The position numbers and the translations under genes were made by a program. A stretch of DNA of 64,000 nucleotides from Enterococcus sp. (lineage in GTDB: Bacteria > Bacillota > Bacilli > Lactobacillales > Enterococcaceae): contig NZ_JALAHI010000116.1 of assembly GCF_022711995.1 (NCBI RefSeq), positions 1 through 64,000 on the forward strand, written 5' to 3'. The notes beneath the pieces are model-generated. The model ran no database searches. It saw only the letters and a list, made by a program, of their open reading frames with translations, and was not told the DNA's origin. Below are positions 15,922 to 24,523 of this stretch, piece after piece. Every line of letters begins with the position of its first letter. Within the stretch, counting starts at the first letter, position 1.

Positions 15922-16665
15922 TTAATGGGTCTTTTTGAATAATTCTTCAAAAGATGTCTTATCCAGTGAGAAGGGAATGATGTCTCTTCGTAATTCCATA
16001 GGTGGGGTTTCTAGGGTGTTGAACCCTGGAATCGTCGTGAATGACAAGACAAAATCTTTCGCTTCTAGTGTTTTGATCGTCTGTTGATCATAGAAACCAA
16101 AGGGATAAGCAAAAACATCTTGTATAGCTACAGTTTGATTGCAACGATCTAAGTCAGCCGCAAACTTATCTGCTGATTCCCACATCGAACGACCCATCAT
16201 TCCTTTTCGTTCGTGAAAGTGTGTCGTATGATTGGCGTATTCAAAAACATCCTTCATCTCGTCCAAATCAGAGAGACTCAATGTTTTTGAGACAGCAGGT
16301 TGGTAAGGACTAGGATCAGCAAACAACCAACCACTGACAACAAATGCAGTTGCTTTGAAGCCGGCTTCTTTCAAGATGGGGTAAGCATATTCCTTCATTG
16401 ACTGGTAGCAGTCATCAAAGGTCAATAAAATCGCTTTTTCCGGCAAGGGTTTCTTTTGAAGGTAGTAGTCTTTGACTTCCTTCAGAGTCAGTGTGTGAAA
16501 ATTTTCTGCTTTCAAAAAGTCAATTTGTTGTTTAAAATGAGAACAGCTGTTGAATAACGGCAATGGAAGAGCATCTTGATAGCCATCGGCAACTTCGATG
16601 GGGCGTGGTTGATCACTTAGCTCATTTTCCGGCCGTATTTCATGAAATACAAGTGTACGGAACAT
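15922..16665 (-). CDS. Polysaccharide deacetylase family protein (NodB homology)
   Basis: A 247-residue protein of the carbohydrate esterase 4 type. Seen are LTFDDCYQSMKEYAYPIL (motif 1, Asp pair), NHTTHFH (metal-binding HxxxH), and FAYPFGFYD near residue 180. It has no signal peptide or membrane anchor, so it appears cytoplasmic, which is unusual for a cell-wall deacetylase. An ATG at 16674 abuts the ribosome site, so ATG 16665 is preferred. It leads a two-gene minus-strand unit with an ABC binding protein and diverges from the ABC ATPase and permease. This suggests it acts on what the transporter imports, or that the pair were joined by local rearrangement. Confidence 0.75.
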   Translation of the reverse strand: MFRTLVFHEIRPENELSDQPRPIEVADGYQDALPLPLFNSCSHFKQQIDFLKAENFHTLTLKEVKDYYLQKKPLPEKAILLTFDDCYQSMKEYAYPILKEAGFKATAFVVSGWLFADPSPYQPAVSKTLSLSDLDEMKDVFEYANHTTHFHERKGMMGRSMWESADKFAADLDRCNQTVAIQDVFAYPFGFYDQQTIKTLEAKDFVLSFTTIPGFNTLETPPMELRRDIIPFSLDKTSFEELFKKTH

Positions 16666-16701
16666 CAAATGCATCCCTTTCTATTTTTTTTCGCAACAAT
16701 C

Positions 16702-16707
16702 AGTATA
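16702..16707 (-). promoter_or_regulatory. Extended -10 promoter of the deacetylase and binding-protein genes
   Basis: On the minus strand TGCTATACT forms an extended -10 element about 37 bases before the deacetylase start. The -35 region is weak. Confidence 0.35.
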
Positions 16708-16759
16708 GCATAGAATGTGAAAGAGGGAACAATTATTTTTAGAATGAAGGAGCTATTTT

Positions 16760-17479
16760 ATGGCGATCAATTTGCAATCTGTCACTTTTTCTTTTCAAGA
16801 TCGAGTAATCTTTAACAATCTGGATTTAACATTGGACAAAGGACATACCTACGTTGTTTTAGGGAAATCGGGCATTGGTAAAAGCACATTCCTCTCATTG
16901 GTGAAAGGTTGGCAGCAACCGCAATCCGGCCATATCGATTATGGGGAGAGCGATCCTTCTGAGATCGAATTGGTTTTTCAAGACTTGCGATTATTTCCTT
17001 GGCAAACCGTTTATCAAGCGGTAGAGATGCCTCTTCTTATTCAAAGAGTTCCAAAGGAGCAAAGAGAAAAAAGGGTTACCGCATGCTTGCAAGAACTCGA
17101 ATTACCCTCTGTGAAAGAGCGATTTCCCAGTCAATTAAGTGGCGGCCAGAAGCAACGTATAGCCATGGCGAGAGGGTTGATTACGTCTCCAGCATTTTTA
17201 TTACTGGATGAGCCGACTTCATCTTTGGATCAGGAAACCAAAGAACGGACGCAAACGATGATTTTATCTCAGCAGCAACGGCTGCAAAATGGCTTAGTGG
17301 TTGTGACCCATGATACCGAAGAAGCGGCTTATCTTGGGGAGACCATTTTATTCGTTCAAGATCAGCAAATACAACAAATCAAAAACCCGGTTTTTCACCA
17401 AGCTGATCGGCGAGATTCCCTGGATTTTTATGCTTTTTCATTAGCGCTGAAAAAAAAGATGAGAGGATCTGACAGATGA
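16760..17479 (+). CDS. ABC transporter ATP-binding protein (SsuB/TauB type)
   Basis: A 239-residue nucleotide-binding subunit. Walker A GKSGIGKST near residue 33, Q-loop VFQDLRLFPWQT near 74, signature LSGGQKQR near 130, Walker B LLLDEPTSSLD near 150, and switch His in VVTHDTEEA. The FPWQT sequence after the Q-loop is typical of the nitrate/sulfonate/taurine group. ATG 16760 follows GAAGGAG. It overlaps the permease gene by four bases (ATGA), so the two are translationally coupled. It is energised for the lipoprotein encoded divergently at 14903-15880. Confidence 0.9.
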   Translation: MAINLQSVTFSFQDRVIFNNLDLTLDKGHTYVVLGKSGIGKSTFLSLVKGWQQPQSGHIDYGESDPSEIELVFQDLRLFPWQTVYQAVEMPLLIQRVPKEQREKRVTACLQELELPSVKERFPSQLSGGQKQRIAMARGLITSPAFLLLDEPTSSLDQETKERTQTMILSQQQRLQNGLVVVTHDTEEAAYLGETILFVQDQQIQQIKNPVFHQADRRDSLDFYAFSLALKKKMRGSDR

Positions 17480-18204
17480 AAACTGGACGTTCATTTTTGT
17501 GGGGAGCGGTGTCGTTTCTATTATTATGGTGGGGAATCAGCTTGTTAGCGAATAATCGTTCCTTACCGGATCCTTATCAAACCTTTCAACGATTTTGGCA
17601 GTTGCGGGCAGAATTAGGCTTACATGCTGGGGCAAGTATGATTCGTGTCCTGATCTCACTGTTTTTTGCGTTGGTGATTGGTGTCCCACTAGGGATTTTA
17701 CTTGGAAGAGCAAAAATCGCTGCAATCATTGATCCTCTCTTATATTTTTTATATCCGATTCCGAAGGTCGCTTTTTTACCAGTTTTCATGATCTTTTTTG
17801 GTTTAGGAAATGTCTCAAAAGTCATTTTGATTTTTTCAGTGATCGTCATCCAAGTAGTGGTATCAATTCGCGATGGTGTGAGAGGGATCCCTAGCACATA
17901 CTTTCAAGTGATGCAAAATTACACGCAAAACCCGCTGTATCAAATCCGTTTCTTGATCTTGCCAGCAATCATGCCGGCCTTGTTTGCCAGTATGCGAGTC
18001 AGTATCGGTATTTCTCTTGCCTCCTTGTTCTTTGCCGAAAACTATAATACGACTTATGGGGTTGGCTATTTGATTTTAAGTGCTTGGTCAAAAATGGATT
18101 ATCAACAAATGCTGTCAGGCATTGTCGTGATTGCATTGATGGGCTTTTTCTTCTTTGGTGTGGTGGATGCCTTAGAAAAATGGGTGTGTCGCTATCGCAG
18201 TTGA
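17476..18204 (+). CDS. ABC transporter permease (NitT/TauT type)
   Basis: A 242-residue membrane protein with six predicted membrane segments. The binding-protein-dependent permease signature appears around residues 140-175 (MQNYTQNPLYQIRFLILPA), where the EAA loop contacts the ATPase. Family match is to SsuC/TauC-like permeases, together with the adjacent ATPase. The start overlaps the ATPase stop. It is the last gene of the plus-strand transporter pair. A long imperfect hairpin (CCCTCACT 18212-18219 with AGTGAGGG 18295-18302) follows, but no clear intrinsic terminator was seen. Confidence 0.88.
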   Translation: MKTGRSFLWGAVSFLLLWWGISLLANNRSLPDPYQTFQRFWQLRAELGLHAGASMIRVLISLFFALVIGVPLGILLGRAKIAAIIDPLLYFLYPIPKVAFLPVFMIFFGLGNVSKVILIFSVIVIQVVVSIRDGVRGIPSTYFQVMQNYTQNPLYQIRFLILPAIMPALFASMRVSIGISLASLFFAENYNTTYGVGYLILSAWSKMDYQQMLSGIVVIALMGFFFFGVVDALEKWVCRYRS

Positions 18205-18346
18205 TTATTTTCCCTCACTAAATCAAGCGTTTCATCTTGCTATTAAAGAATTACTCGCTCGCAGCGATCTAGTGGTTCTTTTCTTTTTGTGCCAAGTGAG
18301 GGGAGACAAATTTGGGAATGATAGTGTAAATGTGAACAATTTCGTA

Positions 18347-18352
18347 TATAAT
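18347..18352 (+). promoter_or_regulatory. -10 box of the DUF1858-DUF438 operon
   Basis: A perfect TATAAT lies 14 bases before the Fur-like palindrome; no good -35 box is visible at 16-18 bases upstream, so the promoter may need an activator. Confidence 0.4.
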
Positions 18353-18365
18353 AAAATCAACTGAT

Positions 18366-18380
18366 TGAGAATTATTCTCA
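18366..18380. promoter_or_regulatory. Fur-like box (7-1-7 palindrome)
   Basis: TGAGAATTATTCTCA is a perfect 7-1-7 inverted repeat. It differs from the Fur consensus TGATAATNATTATCA only by a symmetric T-to-G/A-to-C change at one position in each arm. PerR (TTATAATNATTATAA) and Zur patterns fit less well. It sits between the -10 box and the DUF1858 start codon, where binding would block transcription. Iron-responsive repression of the operon is inferred. Confidence 0.6.
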
Positions 18381-18398
18381 TTAGAAAGAAGGATAAGA

Positions 18399-18632
18399 AT
18401 GAGAGAAGTAGATTTTTCAAAAACCCTCTTTGATTTAGTAGTAGAACATCCGGAAATCAAAGAGATAATGAGCACACTTGGCTTTACCGCTATCAATAAA
18501 CCCGGCATGCTCCAGACTGCTGGTCGCTATATGACGATTCCTAAAGGGGCACAGATGAAAAAAATCCCTTTAGAAAAAATCGTGCAAACCTTTGAAAACC
18601 AAGGTTTTCTTGTGAAAGGAATCGACAAATGA
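18399..18632 (+). CDS. DUF1858 domain protein
   Basis: A 77-residue protein that is entirely a DUF1858 domain (DFSKTLFDLVVEHPEIKEIMSTLGF...MLQTAGRYMTIPKG). The family is often encoded beside, or fused to, DUF438/hemerythrin proteins and hybrid-cluster or nitrosative-stress genes; no catalytic residues are known to me. It starts after GAAGGA and overlaps the next gene by four bases (ATGA), so the two are expressed together, most likely under the Fur-like box. Confidence 0.8.
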   Translation: MREVDFSKTLFDLVVEHPEIKEIMSTLGFTAINKPGMLQTAGRYMTIPKGAQMKKIPLEKIVQTFENQGFLVKGIDK

Positions 18633-19939
18633 GAACAAAAGAACAAAGACAAGAACGAATCGTCGAAATTTTGAGCTTACTTCATCAAGGTGGCTCATTT
18701 GAAGAAGCCAAACGCTTATTCAATGAAGAGTTTGATGGTGTGGATGTCACTGAAATCACCTCAGCGGAAAAAGCGCTGATCCAAAGCGGCTTGGATCCTT
18801 CAGAAATCCAACGTCTATGCAACATTCATGCGGCAGTTTTCAAAGGATCGATCAACGAAATCCATCATTCAAATGAAGAATATGGACAACCAGGGCATCC
18901 AGTCCATACCCTCAAGCTAGAAAACCAAGTCTTGCAATCGTTATTGACGGACGAAATCGACGGCTTGCTCAAGAAAATCAAAGCCGGCGACTGGTCTCAA
19001 AAAAGCCGTCTGCAAGCAGCATTACAGGATCTATTGCAAATCGACAAGCATTACGCAAGAAAAGAAACGCTGATCTTTTCATATATGGAGAAATATGGCA
19101 TCTCTGCTCCGCCGAAAGTCATGTGGGGAGTCGACGATGATATTCGCGAAATGATCAAAGATTTGAACCAGTATTTGGCAACGGAAAAAGCAGCATATAA
19201 TCCTCTAGCTGAAAAATGGCAGGCAGTAAAATCTGAAATTGAAGAAATGATTTTTAAAGAAGAAGAAATCATGGTTCCTATGACATTGGATGTCTTCAGT
19301 TTAGCGGATTGGCAACGGATCGCGGAAGATAGCTTTGACATTGGGTTTGCTTATATTCCTGAACCATTGCCTTGGAAACCAAGCCAAGAGTCACTGGAGA
19401 AAGAATTGGAACGGGAGCCAGCTCGTCAATTGGCCATCAAACAAGCCCAAGAAACTACAGCTGGTATTGCCGCGGGACTTGGGTTTGAAGAATTCGCTGA
19501 ACCGCCAGTGACAATGACTGCTCCCACGAACCAAACCATTGAATTTCCCACCGGTTCCTTGCAGCTGGAACAATTGATTGCTATGTTCCAAACATTGCCA
19601 GTCGATTTGACGTTTGTGGACAATGAAGATCGGGTACGCTTTTATTCTGAAGGGAAGAGTCGAGTCTTCCCCCGGACAAATTCAGTGATTGGTCGAGAAG
19701 TAGTGAATTGCCACCCCCCTAAAAGTATGCACATCGTTCAAAAAATCTTAGACGATTTTCGGTCAGACAAAAGAGAAACAGCTGATTTCTGGATTGACAT
19801 GCGGGGACGAAAAATCTATATTCGCTATTTTGCGTTGAAAAATCCAACTGGGAAATATCTAGGCTGTCTGGAAGTCACCCAAGACATCACAGAGATCCAA
19901 AAGATCGAAGGACAAAGTCGCTTGTTAGATGAGGAATAA
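18629..19939 (+). CDS. DUF438/hemerythrin-like protein with C-terminal PAS domain
   Basis: A 436-residue three-part protein. Residues about 8-75 are DUF438. Residues about 78-220 are a hemerythrin-like HHE four-helix bundle with candidate iron ligands H79/H80, H90, H93, H141, E146 and the EEE cluster near 211. Residues about 310-425 are a PAS domain with NCHPPKS (C361, H362) and the closing YLGCLEVTQDITEIQKIEG. Such proteins are thought to sense or handle oxygen or nitric oxide through a di-iron site. The PAS domain matches that of the flavinylation-tailed FMN reductase at 1696. It is coupled to the DUF1858 gene and probably iron-regulated. No DNA-binding or kinase output domain is present. 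Confidence 0.85.
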   Translation: MRTKEQRQERIVEILSLLHQGGSFEEAKRLFNEEFDGVDVTEITSAEKALIQSGLDPSEIQRLCNIHAAVFKGSINEIHHSNEEYGQPGHPVHTLKLENQVLQSLLTDEIDGLLKKIKAGDWSQKSRLQAALQDLLQIDKHYARKETLIFSYMEKYGISAPPKVMWGVDDDIREMIKDLNQYLATEKAAYNPLAEKWQAVKSEIEEMIFKEEEIMVPMTLDVFSLADWQRIAEDSFDIGFAYIPEPLPWKPSQESLEKELEREPARQLAIKQAQETTAGIAAGLGFEEFAEPPVTMTAPTNQTIEFPTGSLQLEQLIAMFQTLPVDLTFVDNEDRVRFYSEGKSRVFPRTNSVIGREVVNCHPPKSMHIVQKILDDFRSDKRETADFWIDMRGRKIYIRYFALKNPTGKYLGCLEVTQDITEIQKIEGQSRLLDEE

Positions 19940-19995
19940 AAATGGGGGATTTACTCAACAAAACACATCCAAGCAGAAAAAAATGATAAAAACGC

Positions 19996-20024
19996 TTGCA
20001 TGGAAATCAAATAAATAGTATAGT
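19996..20024 (+). promoter_or_regulatory. Promoter of the PTS-sulfatase operon
   Basis: TTGCAT at 19996-20001 and TATAGT at 20019-20024 with a 17-base spacer, immediately before the first RAT/terminator. Confidence 0.6.
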
Positions 20025-20038
20025 ATAAACAATCAATT

Positions 20039-20067
20039 GGGTAGTTACTGATCATGCAGGCTATACC
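20039..20067 (+). promoter_or_regulatory. Ribonucleic antiterminator (RAT) site 1
   Basis: GGGTAGTTACTGATCATGCAG followed by GCTATACC matches the BglG/LicT-type RAT consensus, whose hallmark is the GTTACTG...GCAGGC core. It overlaps the 5' arm of the terminator below, so binding of the regulator would prevent termination. Confidence 0.8.
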
Positions 20068-20117
20068 TTTTTACGTGTGTAAGGATCCTACACATGTATT
20101 AAGGTATAGCCTTTTTT
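20059..20117 (+). terminator. Conditional terminator 1, before the antiterminator gene
   Basis: GGCTATACC (20059-20067) pairs with GGTATAGCC (20103-20111), with an inner hairpin built from TGTGTA/TACACA, followed by six T. It shares its first arm with RAT site 1, so the regulator controls its own synthesis. Confidence 0.85.
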
Positions 20118-20141
20118 CATTTTAAGGAGGTGAGAAACGTC

Positions 20142-20966
20142 TTGAAGATCAAAAAGATTCTAAATAATAATGCGGTTTTGGTCGGAAAAGATGGCAAAGA
20201 TTTTATCTGGATCGGCACTGGGCTAGGCTTCAAAATGAAACCAGGACAAGCAGCAGACGAGTCGAAAATAGAGAAAGTGTTTGTACTGCATAAAAACAAA
20301 GCTTCTGAACGGTTTTTGACACTAATGGAATCAATTCCGATCAAGTATGTTTCCCTGGCAGATGATATAATTCTATTAGCTAAAAATGAACTACAGCACA
20401 AGTTAAGTGAAACATTGTATGTATCCTTAACCGATCATTTGTACCATTTGATTAAATTACACAAACAGGGAATGGGTATTCATAACCGTCTTTCATGGGA
20501 AATTAAGAAATTTTATCCAAAAGAATTTGATATAGGTAAAAAAGCTCTATCCTTGATCAAGGAAAAAACGGGTATTCTGTTCGAGGAAGAAGAAGCCGGG
20601 AATATTGCCATGCATTTGATTAATGCACAGCTGACGGATGAAATTGATCAGCCAGAAGATGTTCAACTAATTGCAAAGAAAATTAGAGATATTATTTCAC
20701 TTATTCGTCTATCTAATCAGATTCAAATCAATGAAGATTCATTGGCGTTCGATCGTTTCATCACTCATCTACGCTTCTTCTTTCAGCGATTGACTACCCG
20801 TACTGAGATGAATAAGAAGAATCCATTGTTGGAACATATTCATATTCAATATCCAGCAGCTTATAAAACGATGATTCTAATTGAGCAGTATCTTAAAGTC
20901 TCTCTAAGCGATGATGAGAAGTTATACTTATCATTACACATTCAAAAATTAATAGAGAACGAGTAA
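20142..20966 (+). CDS. BglG/LicT-family transcription antiterminator
   Basis: A 274-residue RNA-binding regulator. Residues 1-56 form the co-antiterminator domain (MKIKKILNNNAVLV, FIWIGTGLGF). Two PRD domains follow, about 65-170 and 170-275, whose conserved histidines (for example in TDHLYHLIKLH) are phosphorylated by the PTS. The longest frame begins with GTG at 20130, but that GTG is inside the ribosome site AAGGAGGTG; TTG 20142 matches the family N-terminus and has good spacing. It is preceded by one RAT/terminator and followed by another before the PTS gene, so it regulates both itself and the operon in response to the imported sugar. Confidence 0.9.
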   Translation: MKIKKILNNNAVLVGKDGKDFIWIGTGLGFKMKPGQAADESKIEKVFVLHKNKASERFLTLMESIPIKYVSLADDIILLAKNELQHKLSETLYVSLTDHLYHLIKLHKQGMGIHNRLSWEIKKFYPKEFDIGKKALSLIKEKTGILFEEEEAGNIAMHLINAQLTDEIDQPEDVQLIAKKIRDIISLIRLSNQIQINEDSLAFDRFITHLRFFFQRLTTRTEMNKKNPLLEHIHIQYPAAYKTMILIEQYLKVSLSDDEKLYLSLHIQKLIENE

Positions 20967-20994
20967 AGGTTGTTACTGGTAAAGCAGGCAAGAC
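20967..20994 (+). promoter_or_regulatory. Ribonucleic antiterminator (RAT) site 2
   Basis: AAGGTTGTTACTGGTAAAGC plus AGGCAAGAC again shows the GTTACTG...GCAGGC core. It lies between the antiterminator gene and the PTS gene and overlaps the next terminator's first arm. Confidence 0.8.
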
Positions 20995-21040
20995 TGATAG
21001 TTATTCCTTTGAAGGGAATAATTATTTGTCTTGCCTTTTT
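20987..21040 (+). terminator. Conditional terminator 2, before the PTS gene
   Basis: GGCAAGAC (20987-20994) pairs with GTCTTGCC (21028-21035), with an inner TTATTCC/GGAATAA stem, followed by five T. Confidence 0.85.
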
Positions 21041-21065
21041 GATTATTAATAAGGGGATGAATAAA

Positions 21066-22961
21066 ATGGCATACAAAGAATTAGTTGAGGAAATATTAAA
21101 ATATGTGGGTGGAAAAGAAAATATTGCTGGTCTTACTCACTGCATTACTCGCCTACGTTTTAATTTAAAAGACGAATCGATTGCAGATACTGTGGCATTG
21201 AAAAAAACGAAAGGTGTTGTAACAGTAGTTCAAAGTGGTGGACAATATCAAGTAGTTATTGGAAACCATGTACCAGAAGTCTATCAAGAGTTTATTAACT
21301 ATGCTGGATTATCAAACGAAGCCTCAGATGAAAGTCAACAAAAGAAGGGACCATTGGATGCTTTTATAGATGTCATTTCAGGAATTTTTACACCAGTATT
21401 GGGATTGTTGGCAGCTACTGGAATGATCAAAGGATTGAATGTTCTCTTTGTTTCTCTGGGATGGATTGAAAACACTTCAGGGACATATGCAATTTTGCAA
21501 GCAGCAGGTGATTGCTTCTTCTATTTTTTCCCAATTTTTCTTGGTTATACAGCAGCAAAAAAATTTGGTTTGAAGCAGTTTGTTGGTATGGCCATTGGGG
21601 CGGCACTCGTCTATCCCGCCTTATCGGGGCTAACTGCTAACGCAGAACCTCTATATACGTTATTTAGTGGAACGATTTTTGAATCACCTGTTTATGTAAC
21701 TTTTTTGGGTATACCTGTTGTTCTAATGAGCTATAGTTCTAGCGTTATTCCAATTGTGATTGCAACTTTCTTTGGAGCAAAATTGGAAAAAATGATTACA
21801 AAATTAATTCCGAGCATTTTACGTAGTTTTTTAGTTCCTTTCTTAACAGTTTTAATTATGGTTCCTTTAACATTTATTGTAATTGGACCAATAGCCACAT
21901 GGATCGGTAATATTTTAGGGGCCGCTGTATTAAGTATTTATCAATTTAGTCCGATTGTTGCCGGTATTGCTGTTGGCGCAGTTTGGCAAGTTCTTGTTAT
22001 GTTTGGTCTTCATTGGGGGATTATTCCGATTGCTATCAACAATATTGGTGTGTTAGGGTACGATCCTGTAATGGTTTTAGGGCAAGCAACTCCATTTGCA
22101 ACCGCTGGGGCAGTGTTGGCAGTTATTATCAAATCCAAAAATAATTCGGTTCGTGCTATCGGTATACCTGCTTTTATCTCTAGCCTTTTCGGTGTTTCAG
22201 AACCTTCGCTTTATGGAGTGACTTTGCCACGTAAGAAACCATTCATTGCAACATTGATTTCCTCTTCAATAGGAGGATTGATTATGGGGGCTTTCGGGAC
22301 AAAGTCATTTATTATGGGAGGAATGGGGATTTTTAGTCTTCCAAATTATATTAGTCCTAGTGACGGAATCGGCAGTGGTCTTTATGGCTATGTACTTGCA
22401 ATTAGTGTAGCATTTGCTCTATCGTTTATTTTAACTATCTCATTCATGTATGATCCTGCCGAAGATCGGAGAAATGCTGAAGCAGAAGAAAAAAAAGTAA
22501 TATCAAAAGAAAATAATTTATTAACTGAAACGAAGATTGATATGCCTATCAAAGGAAAAATATTGGCATTAGCTGACGTTGAAGATGAAGCCTTTGCTTC
22601 TGGCTTACTAGGTAAGGGGGTTGCGATTGTTCCGAGTAATGGAGAAATCTATGCACCTTTTGATGCTACTGTAGAAACATTATTCCCAACTAATCATGCG
22701 ATTGGTTTGAAGTCAACAGAAGGTATAGAATTACTGATCCATATCGGAATGGATACTGTAAACTTGAAAGGAGAATACTTTACATCATACGTAAAACAGG
22801 GACAGCAAGTCAAAAAAAGCGAATTGTTGCTTCGATTTGATAAAGATAAAATTCAATCCAAGGGATATTCAATCGTAACACCGGTCGTTGTAACAAATAC
22901 AGATACTTATTTGGATGTAATCCCTGATGTTGTAAATAATGTTATTCAAGTGGTTAATTAA
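21066..22961 (+). CDS. PTS EIIBCA permease (beta-glucoside family)
   Basis: A 631-residue complete sugar PTS transporter. EIIB (about 1-85) has the phosphocysteine C26 in LTHCITRLRF. EIIC (about 105-465) is the membrane channel, with GVSEPSLYGVTLP. EIIA (about 485-630) has the phosphohistidine in LLIHIGMDTVNLKG. The frame is open from a TTG at 20970, but that stretch contains RAT site 2 and its terminator; ATG 21066 after AAGGGG is the start. The beta-glucoside branch includes transporters for sucrose, trehalose and N-acetylated sugars. The downstream sulfatase set suggests a sulfated saccharide, which is inference. Wording is AT-richer than most of the window. Confidence 0.88.
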   Translation: MAYKELVEEILKYVGGKENIAGLTHCITRLRFNLKDESIADTVALKKTKGVVTVVQSGGQYQVVIGNHVPEVYQEFINYAGLSNEASDESQQKKGPLDAFIDVISGIFTPVLGLLAATGMIKGLNVLFVSLGWIENTSGTYAILQAAGDCFFYFFPIFLGYTAAKKFGLKQFVGMAIGAALVYPALSGLTANAEPLYTLFSGTIFESPVYVTFLGIPVVLMSYSSSVIPIVIATFFGAKLEKMITKLIPSILRSFLVPFLTVLIMVPLTFIVIGPIATWIGNILGAAVLSIYQFSPIVAGIAVGAVWQVLVMFGLHWGIIPIAINNIGVLGYDPVMVLGQATPFATAGAVLAVIIKSKNNSVRAIGIPAFISSLFGVSEPSLYGVTLPRKKPFIATLISSSIGGLIMGAFGTKSFIMGGMGIFSLPNYISPSDGIGSGLYGYVLAISVAFALSFILTISFMYDPAEDRRNAEAEEKKVISKENNLLTETKIDMPIKGKILALADVEDEAFASGLLGKGVAIVPSNGEIYAPFDATVETLFPTNHAIGLKSTEGIELLIHIGMDTVNLKGEYFTSYVKQGQQVKKSELLLRFDKDKIQSKGYSIVTPVVVTNTDTYLDVIPDVVNNVIQVVN

Positions 22962-23005
22962 GTTGGGTTCCGTATGATTCGACTGTAAGGAAAGGAAGTA
23001 AAGAT

Positions 23006-24487
23006 ATGCGCGCTATCATGCTAATGTTTGACACGTTGTCAAAAGATTTTCTATCAAACTATGGAAATGACTGGATCCAAACACCAAATTTCGAACGATT
23101 AAGGGAAAAAACGGTCACTTTCGATAATTTTTATGGAGGAAGTATGCCGTGTATGCCAGCACGTCGTGAACTTCATACAGGAAGATATAATTTTATGCAT
23201 CGTATGTGGGGACAATTGGAGCCTTTTGATTATTCCATTTTTGATGTGTTACAACAGAATGGCATTTACTGTCATCTAGTGACGGACCATTCCCACTATT
23301 TTGAGGATGGAGGGGCAACTTATCATAACCGTTATTCTACTTGGGAGGGATTTCGTGGACAGGAAGGTGATCGCTGGGTGCCTAGGAAATTTGCTGAAGG
23401 ACATGCAAAAATAAATCCTTTAAATAAGCAAGGGATTTCTGTTGAACAGCATTTTGCGAATCGTACGAGACAAGTTGATGAGAATGAGATGTCAAGTGTT
23501 CAAACAATTCAAGCCGGACTCGACTTCTTGGAAGAGTACAAAAAAGATGATAATTGGTTTTTACAAATTGAATGTTTCGATCCTCATGAACCGTTTTTTG
23601 TTCCAGAAAACTATCGTAAACTCTATGAGGACAGTCCAAATGAGTCTCCTTATTTTTGGCCAAAGTATGGCCGAGTAACAGATGACATTTCTTCTGATGA
23701 TTTAGTTGAACTACAAAAAGAGTATGCCGCATTGGTATCTATGTGTGATCATCATCTCGGGAAAGTCATTGATTTTCTAGAGACGAATCAAATGTGGCAG
23801 GATACGTTGGTGATTATTAATACAGATCACGGGTTTCTTCTCGGTGAGCATGATTGGCTAGGAAAAAATGTTGCTCCCATGTATGAAGAAATCATCCACT
23901 TACCATTTTTTATCAGTTACCCAAATGCTGAAGTGGGGAAGCATACTCGTGTTCTAAGTCAAACGATTGACATTCCCGCAACTTTATTAGATTTTTTCGG
24001 TATTGATAACCAATTGGATATGGATGGTAAATCATTATTACCAGCTCTAAAGGCTAAGGATACTGTCTTACACGATGAAATCATCTTTGGAACAAATGGC
24101 GGACATGTCAATATTTATGATGGGAAGTATGTATATATGCGTGCGTCTGTTGATCCTTCCAATGGCCCAATCACTATCCAAACATTAAATTACTCCATGT
24201 TGAGGGGATTCATCAATAAGGAAGCATTAGATACCATGAAACAAGGAAAGGGAAATCGGTTTACAAATCAGTATCCTTATACAGAGATTGAAGTTTCCAC
24301 ATACATTGATTCTTATTCAATTGGGCATTTACTATTTGATTTAGAGGAAGATCCGCAACAGTTAACCCCATTAGGTAATCCTGAAATTGAAGAAATGATG
24401 ATTCAGAAATTAATAAAAATCATGAATCGAATTGAAGTACCAGAAAGCGAATATATTCGATTAGGATTAAGACAACAAACAACCTAG
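23006..24487 (+). CDS. Cytoplasmic type I sulfatase
   Basis: A 493-residue sulfatase that hydrolyses a sulfate ester. The modification signature PCMPARRELHTGR places the formylglycine precursor at C49 (C-x-P-x-R), so this is a Cys-type sulfatase that either maturation route can use. Metal and sulfate-site motifs are FDT near residue 9, and INTDHGFLLGEHDWLGK near 270. There is no signal peptide, so it acts in the cytoplasm, after uptake. It is 44 bases after the PTS gene and 36 bases before the radical-SAM maturase. Substrate unknown, probably a sulfated mono- or disaccharide entering as a phosphosugar. Confidence 0.9.
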   Translation: MRAIMLMFDTLSKDFLSNYGNDWIQTPNFERLREKTVTFDNFYGGSMPCMPARRELHTGRYNFMHRMWGQLEPFDYSIFDVLQQNGIYCHLVTDHSHYFEDGGATYHNRYSTWEGFRGQEGDRWVPRKFAEGHAKINPLNKQGISVEQHFANRTRQVDENEMSSVQTIQAGLDFLEEYKKDDNWFLQIECFDPHEPFFVPENYRKLYEDSPNESPYFWPKYGRVTDDISSDDLVELQKEYAALVSMCDHHLGKVIDFLETNQMWQDTLVIINTDHGFLLGEHDWLGKNVAPMYEEIIHLPFFISYPNAEVGKHTRVLSQTIDIPATLLDFFGIDNQLDMDGKSLLPALKAKDTVLHDEIIFGTNGGHVNIYDGKYVYMRASVDPSNGPITIQTLNYSMLRGFINKEALDTMKQGKGNRFTNQYPYTEIEVSTYIDSYSIGHLLFDLEEDPQQLTPLGNPEIEEMMIQKLIKIMNRIEVPESEYIRLGLRQQTT

Positions 24488-24523
24488 TAACTTCAAAAAG
24501 TTTTTAGAATCGAGGCCGCTATC

